Source: Ptiloglossa arizonensis (lineage: Eukaryota > Arthropoda > Insecta > Hymenoptera > Colletidae). From it: 64,000 bases of DNA. Location: the NCBI RefSeq assembly GCF_051014685.1, contig NW_027479279.1:102668-166667 (forward strand), written 5' to 3'. The notes below the pieces were generated by a model. The model was not told the origin of the DNA and ran no database searches. It saw only the letters and a program-made list of their open reading frames with translations. Both the position numbers and the translations under genes were made by a program. This document shows, piece by piece, positions 45,385-58,345 of this stretch (the stretch's first letter is position 1; every line of letters starts with the position of its first letter).

Positions 45385-46672
45385 TTAACGTATAACGTAT
45401 AACGTAGAACGTTTAACGTACAACGTATAACGTATAACGTACAACGTATAACGTATAACGTATATCCTATAACGCATAAGGTATAACGTATAAGATATAA
45501 CGTATAACGTATAACGTATAACGTATAACGTATAACGTATAACGTATAACGTATAACGTATAACGTATAACGTATAACGTATAACGCAGAACGTATAACG
45601 TATAACGTATAACGTATAACGTATGACGTATAACGTATAACGTACAACGTTTAACGTATAACGTATAACGTATAACGTACAACGTATAACGTATAACGTA
45701 TATCCTATAACGCATAACGTATAACGTATAACGTATAACGTATAACGTATAACGTATAACGTATAACGTATAACGTATAACGTATAACGTATGTCGTATA
45801 ACGTATAACGTATAACGTATAACGTATAACGTGTAACGTATAACGTATAACGTATAACGTATAACGTATAACGTATAACGTATAACGTATAACGTATAAC
45901 GTACAACGTTCAACGTACAACGTATAATGTATAACGTATAACGTATAACGTATAACGTATAAGGTATAACGTATAACGTATAACGTATAACGTATAACGT
46001 ATAACGTATAACGTATAACGTATAACGTATAACGTACAACGTTTAACGTATAACGTATAACGTAGAACGTATAACGTATAACGTATAACGTATAACGTAT
46101 AAGGTATAACGTATAACGTATAACGTATAACGTATAACGTATAACGTATAACGTATAACGTATAACGTATAACGTACAACGTTTAACGTATACCGTATAA
46201 CGAATAACGTATAACATATGTCGCATGACGTATAACATATAACGTATAACGTATAACGTACAACGTAAAACGTACGACGTATTACATATTACGTATATCG
46301 TATAACGTATAACGTATAACGTATAACGTATAACGTATAACGTATAACGTATAACGTATAACGTATAACGCATAACGTATAACGTAAAACGTATAACGTA
46401 TAACGTATAACGTATAACGTACAACGTTTAACGTATAACGTATAACGTAGAACGTATAACGTATAACGTATAACGTATAACGTATGACGTATAACGTATA
46501 ACGTACAACGTTTAACGTATAACGTAGAACGTAGAACGTATAACGTACAACGTATAACGTATAACGTACAACGTATAACGTATAACGTATATCCTATAAC
46601 GTATAACGTATAACGTATAACGTATAACGTATAACGTATAACGTATAACGTATAACGTATAACGTACAACGT
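45385..46672. repeat. 4,179-bp HOR, copy 5, truncated to 1,288 bp
   Basis: Starts like a full unit, but after about 46070 it jumps to a later part of a half: the usual CATAACG, TATGACG and TATACCG landmarks are missing and a TATAAGG run leads straight into the TATACCG-AATAACG near 46195. The half is 504-511 bp (72-73 heptamers) short and no partner half follows, so the copy is 2,891 bp shorter than a full unit. Confidence 0.87.
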
Positions 46673-48690
46673 TTAACGTATAACGTATAACGTAGAACGT
46701 TTAACGTACAACGTATAACGTATAACGTACAACGTATAACGTATAACGTATATCCTATAACGCATAAGGTATAACGTATAAGATATAACGTATAACGTAT
46801 AACGTATAACGTATAACGTATAACGTATAACGTATAACGTATAACGTATAACGTATAACGTATAACGTATAACGCAGAACGTATAACGTATAACGTATAA
46901 CGTATAACGTATGACGTATAACGTATAACGTACAACGTTTAACGTATAACGTATAACGTATAACGTACAACGTATAACGTATAACGTATATCCTATAACG
47001 CATAACGTATAACGTATAACGTATAACGTATAACGTATAACGTATAACGTATAACGTATAACGTATAACGTATAACGTATGTCGTATAACGTATAACGTA
47101 TAACGTATAACGTATAACGTGTAACGTATAACGTATAACGTATAACGTATAACGTATAACGTATAACGTATAACGTATAACGTATAACGTACAACGTTCA
47201 ACGTACAACGTATAATGTATAACGTATAACGTATAACGTATAACGTATAAGGTATAACGTATAACGTATAACGTATAACGTATAACGTATAACGTATAAC
47301 GTATAACGTATAACGTATAACGTACAACGTTTAACGTATAACGTATAACGTAGAACGTATAACGTATAACGTACAACGTTTAACGTATAACGTATAACTT
47401 AGAACGTATAACGTACAACGTATAACGTATAACGTACAACGTATAACGTATAACGTATATCCTATAACGCATAACGTATAACGTATAACGTATAACGTAT
47501 AACGTATAACGTATAACGTATAACGTATAACGTATAACGTATAACGTATGTCGTATAACGTATAACGTATAACGTATAACGTATAACGTATAACGTATAA
47601 CGTATAACGTATAACGTATAACGTATAACGTATAACGTATAACGTATAACGTATAACGTACAACGTTCAACGTACAACGTATAATGTATAACGTATAACG
47701 TATAACGTATAACGTATAAGGTATAACGTATAACGTATAACGTATAACGTATAACGTATAACGTATAACGTATAACGTATAACGTATAACGTACAACGTT
47801 TAACGTATAACGTATAACGTAGAACGTATAACGCATAACGTATAACGTATAACGTATGACGTATAACGTATAACGTACAACGTTTAACGTATAACGTATA
47901 GCGTATAACGTATAACGTATAACGTATACCGTACAACGTATAACGTATAACGTATAACGTATAACGTATAACGTACAACGTTTAACGTATACCGTATAAC
48001 GAATAACGTATAACATATGTCGCATGACGTATAACATATAACGTATAACGTATAACGTACAACGTAAAACGTACGACGTATTACATATTACGTATATCGT
48101 ATAACGTATAACGTATAACGTATAACGTATAACGTATAACGTATAACGTATAACGCATAACGTATAACGCATAACGTATAACGTAAAACGTATAACGTAT
48201 AACGTATAACGTATAACGTACAACGTTTAACGTATAACGTATAACGTAGAACGTATAACGTATTACGTATAACGTATAACGTATGACGTATAACGTATAA
48301 CGTACAACGTTTAACGTATAACGTAGAACGTAGAACGTATAACGTACAACGTATAACGTATAACGTACAACGTATAACGTATAACGTATATCCTATAACG
48401 CATAACGTATAACGTATAAGGTATAACGTATAAGGTATAACGTATAACGTATAACGTATAACGTATAACGTATAACGTATAACGTATAACGTATAACGTA
48501 TAACGTATAACGTATAACGTATAACGTATAACGTATAACGTATAACGTATAACGTATAACGTATAACGTATAACGTATAACGTATAACGTAGAACGTTTA
48601 ACGTACAACGTATAACGTATAACGTACAACGTATAACGTATAACGTATATCCTATAACGCATAAGGTATAACGTATAAGATATAACGTAT
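46673..48690. repeat. 4,179-bp HOR, trailing partial copy
   Basis: Follows the 2,387-bp half of the standard unit for about 2.0 kb (landmarks at 48065 and TATAAGG-TATAAGG near 48419). It departs after TATAAGA near 48678, where the expected TATAGCG is replaced by plain units and another TATAAGG pair. This is the downstream edge of the array. Confidence 0.86.
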
Positions 48691-48989
48691 AACGTATAAC
48701 GTATAAGGTATAACGTATAAGGTATAACGTATAACGTATAACGTATAACGTATAACGTATAACGTATAACGTATAACGTATAACGTATAACGTATAACGT
48801 ATAACGTATAACGTATAACGTATAACGTATAACGTATAACGTATAACGTATAACGCATAACGTATAACGTATAACGTATTACTTATAACGTATAACGTAT
48901 AACGTATAACGTATAACGTAGAACGTTTAACGTACAACGTATAACGTATAACGTACAACGTATAACGTATAACGTATAACGTATAACGT
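48691..48989. repeat. Edge segment after the 4,179-bp HOR array
   Basis: Plain heptamers with TATAAGG, one CATAACG-TATTACT group near 48855 and a TAGAACG-TTTAACG-TACAACG group near 48919. No gene seen. Confidence 0.7.
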
Positions 48990-51650
48990 ATAACGCATAA
49001 CGTATAACGTATAACGTATTACTTATAACGTATAACGTATAACGTATAACGTACAACGTTTAACGTATAACGTATAACGTAGAACGTATAACGTATAACG
49101 TATAACGTATAACGTATAACGTATAACGTACAACGTATAACGTATAACGTATATCCTATAACGCATAACGTATAACGTATAACGTATAACGTATAACGTA
49201 TAACGTATAACGTATAACGTATAACGTATAACGTATAACGTATGACGTATAACGTATAACGTACAACGTATAACGTATAACGTATATCCTATAACGCATA
49301 ACGTATAACGTATAAGATATAACGTATAACGTATAACGTATAACGTATAACGTATAACGTATAACGTATAACGTATAACGTATAACGTATAACGTATAAC
49401 GTATAACGTATAACGTACAACGTTTAACTTATAACGTATAACGTAGAACGTATAACGTACAACGTATAACGTATAACGTACAACGTATAACGTATAACGT
49501 ATATCCTATAACGCATAACATATAACGTATAACGTATAACGTATAACGTATAACGTATAACGTATAACGTATAACGTATAACGTATACCGTATAACGTGT
49601 AACGTATAACGTATAACGTATAACGTATAACGTATAACGTATAACGTATAACGTATAACGTATAACGTATAACGTATAACGTATAACGTATAACGTATAA
49701 CGTACAACGTTTAACTTATAACGTATAACGTAGAACGTATAACGTACAACGTATAACGTATAACGTACAACGTATAACGTATAACGTATATCCTATAACG
49801 CATAACGTATAACGTATAACGTATAACGTATAACGTATAACGTATAACGTATAACGTATAACGTATAACGTACAACGTTTAACGTATAACGTATAACGTA
49901 TAACGTACAACGTATAACGTATTACGTATATCCTATAACGTATAACGTATAACGTATAACGTATAACGTATAACGTATAACGTATAACGTATAACGTATA
50001 ACGTATAACGTATAACGTATAACGTACAACGTTTAACGTATAACGTATAACTTAGAACGTATAACGTACAACGTATAACGTATAACGTACAACGTATAAC
50101 GTATAACGTATATCCTATAACGCATAACGTATAACGTATAACGTATAACGTATAACGTATAACGTATAACGTATAACGTATAACGTATAACGTATAACGT
50201 ATGTCGTATAACGTATAACGTATAACGTATAACGTATAACGTATAACGTATAACGTATAACGTATAACGTATAACGTATAACGTATAACGTATAACGTAT
50301 AACGTATAACGTATAACGTATAACGTACAACGTTCAACGTACAACGTATAATGTATAACGTATAACGTATAACGTATAACGTATAACGTATAACGTATAA
50401 CGTATAACGTATAACGTATAACGTATAACGTATAACGTATAACGTATAACGTATAACGTATAACGTATAACGTATAACGTATAACGTATAACGTATAACG
50501 TATAACGTATAACGTATAACGTATAACGTATAACGCATAACGTATAACGTATAACGTATTACTTATAACGTATAACGTATAACGTATAACGTATAACGTA
50601 CAACGTTTAACGTATAACGTATAACGTAGAACGTATAACGTATAACGTATAACGTATAACGTATAACGTACAACGTATAACGTATAACGTATATCCTATA
50701 ACGCATAACGTATAACGTATAACGTATAACGTATAACGTATAACGTATAACGTATAACGTATAACGTATAACGTATAACGTATAACGTATAACGTATGAC
50801 GTGTAACGTATAACGTACAACGATTAACGTATAACGTATAACGTAGAACGTTTAACGTACAACGTATAACGTATAACGTACACCGTATAACGTATAACGT
50901 ATATCCTATAACGCATAACGTATAACGTATAAGATATAACGTATAACGTATAACGTACAACGTATAACGTATAACGTATATCCTATAACGCATAACGTAT
51001 AACGTATAACGTATAACGTATAACGTATAACGTACAACGTATAACGTATAACGTATATCCTATAACGCATAACGTATAACGTATAACGTATAACGTATAA
51101 CGTATAACGTATAACGTATAACGTATAACGTATAACGTATAACGTATAACGTATAACGTATAACGTATAACGTATAACGTACAACGTTTAACTTATAACG
51201 TATAACGTAGAACGTATAACGTACAACGTATAACGTATAACGTACAACGTATAACGTATAACGTATATCCTATAACGCATAACATATAACGTATAACGTA
51301 TAACGTATAACGTATAACGTATAACGTATAACGTATAACGTATAACGTATAACGTATACCGTATAACGTGTAACGTATAACGTATAACGTATAACGTATA
51401 ACGTATAACGTATAACGTATAACGTATAACGTATAACGTATAACGTATAACGTATAACGTATAACGTATAACGTACAACGTTTAACTTATAACGTATAAC
51501 GTAGAACGTATAACGTACAACGTATAACGTATAACGTACAACGTATAACGTATAACGTATATCCTATAACGCATAACGTATAATGTATAACGTATAACGT
51601 ATAACGTATAACGTATAACGTATAACGTATAACGTTTAACGTATAACGTA
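48990..51650. repeat. 2.7-kb duplicated block, copy 1 (partner 55655-58345)
   Basis: Landmarks recur 6,664 or 6,671 bp downstream (952 or 953 heptamers): TATTACT 49018/55689, TTTAACT 49423 and 49710, TATAACT-TAGAACG near 50049/56710, TATGTCG near 50202/56866, TTCAACG, TATGACG-TGTAACG near 50796/57460, the rare TACACCG near 50880/57544, and TTTAACT 51187/57858. Switches between the two offsets are single-heptamer differences in plain runs. Confidence 0.88.
51180..51284 (+). repeat. Typical 15-unit (105-bp) variant cassette
   Basis: Clear example of the most widespread sub-repeat. Counting heptamers from 51180: unit 1 TACAACG, 2 TTTAACT, 5 TAGAACG, 7 TACAACG, 10 TACAACG, 13 TATATCC, 15 CATAACA; the others are TATAACG. 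Elsewhere unit 2 may be TTTAACG and unit 15 CATAACG. The same order is seen across the window, for example from about 12076, 14661, 15213, 16290, 24656, 26400, 49703, 54232, 56373 and 61012. The next cassette often starts 287 or 294 bp later. Confidence 0.85.
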
Positions 51651-54600
51651 TAACGTATAACGTATAACGTATAACGTATAACGTATAACGTATAACGTAT
51701 AACGTATAACGTATAACGTATAACGTACAACGTTTAACTTATAACGTATAACGTAGAACGTATAACGTACAACGTATAACGTATAACGTACAACGTATAA
51801 CGTATAACGTATATCCTATAACGCATAACGTATAACGTATAACGTATAACGTATAACGTATAACGTATAACGTATAACGTATAACGTATAACGTATAACG
51901 TATAACGTATAACGTATAACGTATAACGTATAACGTATAACGTATAACGTATAACGCATAACGTATAACGTATAACGTATTACTTATAACGTATAACGTA
52001 TAACGTATAACGTATAACGTAGAACGTTTAACGTACAACGTATAACGTATAACGTACAACGTATAACGTATAACGTATATCCTATAACGCATAACGTATA
52101 ACGTATAAAATATAACGTATAACGTATAACGTATAACGTATAACGTATAACGTATAACGTATAACGTATAACGTATAACGTATAACGTATAACGTATAAC
52201 GTATAACGTATAACGTATAACGTATAACGTATAACGTATAACGTATAACGTATAACGTATAACGTATAACGTATAACGCATAACGTATAACGTATAACGT
52301 ATTACTTATAACGTATAACGTATAACGTATAACGTATAACGTACAACGTTTAACGTATAACGTATAACGTAGAACGTATAACGTATAACGTATAACGTAT
52401 AACGTATAACGTATAACGTACAACGTATAACGTATAACGTATATCCTATAACGCATAACGTATAACGTATAACGTATAACGTAGAACGTATAACGTATAA
52501 CGTATAACGTATAACGTATAACGTATAACGTATAACGTATAACGTATGACGTATAACGTATAACGTATAACGTATAACGTATAACGTATAACGTACAACG
52601 TTTAACTTATAACGTATAACGTAGAACGTATAACGTACAACGTATTACGTATAACGTACAACGTATAACGTATAGCGTATAACGTATAACGTATAACGTA
52701 TACCGTACAACGTATAACGTATAACGTATAACGTATAACGTATAACGTATAACGTACAACGTTTAACGTATACCGTATAACGAATAACGTATAACATATA
52801 TCGCATGACGTATAACATATAACGTATAACGTATAACGTACAACGTATAACGTATAACGTATATCCTATAACGCATAACGTATAACGTATAACGTATAAC
52901 GTATAACGTATAACGTATAACGTATAACGTATAACGTATAACGTATAACGTATAACGTGTAACGTATAACGTATAACGTATAACGTATAACGTATAACGT
53001 ATAACGTATAACGTATAACGTATAACGTATAACGTATAACGTATAACGTATAACGTATAACGTATAGCGTATAACGTATAACGTATAACGTATAACGTAC
53101 AACGTCTAACGTATAACGTATAACGTATAACGTATAACGTACAACGTATAACGTATAACGTATAACGTATAACGTATAACGTATAACGCATAACGTATAA
53201 CGTATAACGTATAACGTATAACGTATAACGTATAACGTATAACGTATAACGTATAGCGTATAACGTATAACGATTAACGTAAAACGTATGACGTATTACA
53301 TATTACGTATATCGTATAACGTATAACGTATAACGTATAACGTATAACGTATAACGTATAACGTATAACGTATAACGTATAACGTATAACGCATAACGTA
53401 TAACGTAAAACGTATAACGTATAACGTATAACGTATAACGTACAACGTTTAACGTATAACGTATAACGTAGAACGTATAACGTATAACGTATAACGTATA
53501 ACGTATGACGTATAACGTATAACGTAAAACGTTTAACGTATAACGTAGAACGTAGAACGTATAACGTACAACGTATAACGTATAACGTACAACGTACAAC
53601 GTATAACGTATATCCTATAACGCATAACGTATAACGTATAAGGTATAACGTATAACGTATAACGTATAACGTATAACGTATAACGTATAACGTATAACGT
53701 ATAACGTATAACGTATAACGTATAACGTATAACGTAAAACGTATAACGTATAACGTATAACGTATAACGTATAACGTATAACGTATAACGTATAACGTAT
53801 AACGTATAACGTATAACGCATAACGTATAACGTATAACGTATTACTTATAACGTATAACGTATAACGTATAACGTACAACGTTTAACGTATAACGTATAA
53901 CGTAGAACGTATAACGTATAACGTATAACGTATAACGTATAACGTATAACGTACAACGTATAACGTATAACGTATATCCTATAACGCATAACGTATAACG
54001 TATAACGTATAACGTATAACGTATAACGTATAACGTATAACGTATAACGTATAACGTATAACGTATGACGTATAACGTATAACGTACAACGTATAACGTA
54101 TAACGTATATCCTATAACGCATAACGTATAACGTATAAGATATAACGTATAACGTATAACGTATAACGTATAACGTATAACGTATAACGTATAACGTATA
54201 ACGTATAACGTATAACGTATAACGTATAACGTACAACGTTTAACTTATAACGTATAACGTAGAACGTATAACGTACAACGTATAACGTATAACGTACAAC
54301 GTATAACGTATAACGTATATCCTATAACGCATAACATATAACGTATAACGTATAACGTATAACGTATAACGTATAACGTATAACGTATAACGTATAACGT
54401 ATACCGTATAACGTGTAACGTATAACGTATAACGTATAACGTATAACGTATAACGTATAACGTATAACGTATAACGTATAACGTATAACGTATAACGTAT
54501 AACGTATAACGTATAACGTATAACGTACAACGTTTAACTTATAACGTATAACGTAGAACGTATAACGTACAACGTATAACGTATAACGTACAACGTATAA

Positions 54601-55654
54601 CGTATAACGTATATCCTATAACGCATAACGTATAACGTATAACGTATAACGTATAACGTATAACGTATAACGTATAACGTATAACGTATAACGTATAACG
54701 TACAACGTTTAACGTATAACGTATAACGTATAACGTACAACGTATAACGTATTACGTATATCCTATAACGTATAACGTATAACGTATAACGTATAACGTA
54801 TAACGTATAACGTATAACGTATAACGTATAACGTATAACGTATAACGTATAACGTACAACGTTTAACGTATAACGTATAACTTAGAACGTATAACGTACA
54901 ACGTATAACGTATAACGTACAACGTATAACGTATAACGTATATCCTATAACGCATAACGTATAACGTATAACGTATAACGTATAACGTATAACGTATAAC
55001 GTATAACGTATAACGTATAACGTATAACGTATGTCGTATAACGTATAACGTATAACGTATAACGTATAACGTATAACGTATAACGTATAACGTATAACGT
55101 ATAACGTATAACGTATAACGCATAACGTATAACGTATAAAATATAACGTATAACGTATAACGTATAACGTATAACGTATAACGTATAACGTATAACGTAT
55201 AACGTATAACGTATAACGTATAACGTATAACGTATAACGTATAACGTATAACGTACAACGTATAACGTATAACGTATAACGTATAACGTATAACGTATAA
55301 CGTATAACGCATAACGTATAACGTATAACGTATTACTTATAACGTATAACGTATAACGTATAACGTATAACGTACAACGTTTAACGTATAACGTATAACG
55401 TAGAACGTATAACGTACAACGTATAACGTATAACGTACAACGTATAACGTATAACGTATATCCTATAACGCATAACGTATAACGTATAAGGTATAACGTA
55501 TAACGTATAACGTATAACGTATAACGTATAACGTATAACGTATAACGTATAACGTATAACGTATAACGTATAACGTATAACGTAAAACGTATAACGTATA
55601 ACGTATAACGTATAACGTATAACGTATAACGTATAACGTATAACGTACAACGTA
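51651..55654. repeat. Mosaic between the two 2.7-kb blocks
   Basis: Contains a segment with TATACCG, AATAACG and CATGACG (52690-52810) resembling 17630-17730 and the 2,345-bp HOR, one variant cluster at 53273-53314, and a block at about 53600-54240 that recurs at 55450-56090 with an offset of 1,848 bp (264 heptamers). TATAAAA-type units near 52107 and 55138 replace the TATAAGA of other copies. No gene or unique sequence. Confidence 0.77.
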
Positions 55655-58345
55655 TAACGTATAACGCATAACGTATAACGTATAACGTATTACTTATAAC
55701 GTATAACGTATAACGTATAACGTACAACGTTTAACGTATAACGTATAACGTAGAACGTATAACGTATAACGTATAACGTATAACGTATAACGTATAACGT
55801 ACAACGTATAACGTATAACGTATATCCTATAACGCATAACGTATAACGTATAACGTATAACGTATAACGTATAACGTATAACGTATAACGTATAACGTAT
55901 AACGTATAACGTATGACGTATAACGTATAACGTACAACGTATAACGTATAACGTATATCCTATAACGCATAACGTATAACGTATAAGATATAACGTATAA
56001 CGTATAACGTATAACGTATAACGTATAACGTATAACGTATAACGTATAACGTATAACGTATAACGTATAACGTATAACGTACAACGTTTAACTTATAACG
56101 TATAACGTAGAACGTATAACGTACAACGTATAACGTATAACGTACAACGTATAACGTATAACGTATATCCTATAACGCATAACATATAACGTATAACGTA
56201 TAACGTATAACGTATAACGTATAACGTATAACGTATAACGTATAACGTATACCGTATAACGTGTAACGTATAACGTATAACGTATAACGTATAACGTATA
56301 ACGTATAACGTATAACGTATAACGTATAACGTATAACGTATAACGTATAACGTATAACGTATAACGTACAACGTTTAACTTATAACGTATAACGTAGAAC
56401 GTATAACGTACAACGTATAACGTATAACGTACAACGTATAACGTATAACGTATATCCTATAACGCATAACGTATAACGTATAACGTATAACGTATAACGT
56501 ATAACGTATAACGTATAACGTATAACGTATAACGTACAACGTTTAACGTATAACGTATAACGTATAACGTACAACGTATAACGTATTACGTATATCCTAT
56601 AACGTATAACGTATAACGTATAACGTATAACGTATAACGTATAACGTATAACGTATAACGTATAACGTATAACGTATAACGTATAACGTACAACGTTTAA
56701 CGTATAACGTATAACTTAGAACGTATAACGTACAACGTATAACGTATAACGTACAACGTATAACGTATAACGTATATCCTATAACGCATAACGTATAACG
56801 TATAACGTATAACGTATAACGTATAACGTATAACGTATAACGTATAACGTATAACGTATAACGTATGTCGTATAACGTATAACGTATAACGTATAACGTA
56901 TAACGTATAACGTATAACGTATAACGTATAACGTATAACGTATAACGTATAACGTATAACGTATAACGTATAACGTATAACGTATAACGTACAACGTTCA
57001 ACGTACAACGTATAATGTATAACGTATAACGTATAACGTATAACGTATAACGTATAACGTATAACGTATAACGTATAACGTATAACGTATAACGTATAAC
57101 GTATAACGTATAACGTATAACGTATAACGTATAACGTATAACGTATAACGTATAACGTATAACGTATAACGTATAACGTATAACGTATAACGTATAACGC
57201 ATAACGTATAACGTATAACGTATTACTTATAACGTATAACGTATAACGTATAACGTATAACGTACAACGTTTAACGTATAACGTATAACGTAGAACGTAT
57301 AACGTATAACGTATAACGTATAACGTATAACGTACAACGTATAACGTATAACGTATATCCTATAACGCATAACGTATAACGTATAACGTATAACGTATAA
57401 CGTATAACGTATAACGTATAACGTATAACGTATAACGTATAACGTATAACGTATAACGTATGACGTGTAACGTATAACGTACAACGATTAACGTATAACG
57501 TATAACGTAGAACGTTTAACGTACAACGTATAACGTATAACGTACACCGTATAACGTATAACGTATATCCTATAACGCATAACGTATAACGTATAAGATA
57601 TAACGTATAACGTATAACGTACAACGTATAACGTATAACGTATATCCTATAACGCATAACGTATAACGTATAACGTATAACGTATAACGTATAACGTACA
57701 ACGTATAACGTATAACGTATATCCTATAACGCATAACGTATAACGTATAACGTATAACGTATAACGTATAACGTATAACGTATAACGTATAACGTATAAC
57801 GTATAACGTATAACGTATAACGTATAACGTATAACGTATAACGTATAACGTACAACGTTTAACTTATAACGTATAACGTAGAACGTATAACGTACAACGT
57901 ATAACGTATAACGTACAACGTATAACGTATAACGTATATCCTATAACGCATAACATATAACGTATAACGTATAACGTATAACGTATAACGTATAACGTAT
58001 AACGTATAACGTATAACGTATAACGTATACCGTATAACGTGTAACGTATAACGTATAACGTATAACGTATAACGTATAACGTATAACGTATAACGTATAA
58101 CGTATAACGTATAACGTATAACGTATAACGTATAACGTATAACGTACAACGTTTAACTTATAACGTATAACGTAGAACGTATAACGTACAACGTATAACG
58201 TATAACGTACAACGTATAACGTATAACGTATATCCTATAACGCATAACGTATAATGTATAACGTATAACGTATAACGTATAACGTATAACGTATAACGTA
58301 TAACGTATAACGTATAACGTATAACGTACAACGTTTAACGTATAA
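55655..58345. repeat. 2.7-kb duplicated block, copy 2 (partner 48990-51650)
   Basis: Same order of landmarks as copy 1, including the rare TACACCG near 57544 and the TATAATG just after a CATAACG near 58250. It diverges from copy 1 near 58330, where a TACAACG-TTTAACG cassette and TATTACG-TATATCC follow instead of plain units. Confidence 0.88.

Larger units (their letters stand above)
27290..48690. repeat. 4,179-bp higher-order repeat array (597 heptamers per unit)
   Basis: A landmark of four successive variants (TAAAACG, TACGACG, TATTACA, TATTACG) starts at 27604, 29403, 31783, 33582, 35962, 37628, 38419, 40799, 42598, 44978, 46266 and 48065. The spacings alternate 1,799 and 2,380 bp (sum 4,179), with two disturbed places. 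Other landmarks give the same sum as 2,387 + 1,792. The two halves share most of their order; the longer half has an extra segment of about 595 bp. Full copies look almost identical, with rare private substitutions, implying recent amplification or very efficient homogenisation. Confidence 0.93.

Noticed and set aside
27290..48690. Assembly loop creating false copies of the 4,179-bp unit
   Set aside because: Not fully excluded. The copies carry distinguishing features (658-bp gain, truncated copy, private base at 33312), which argues for real copies, but only spanning reads can settle the copy number.
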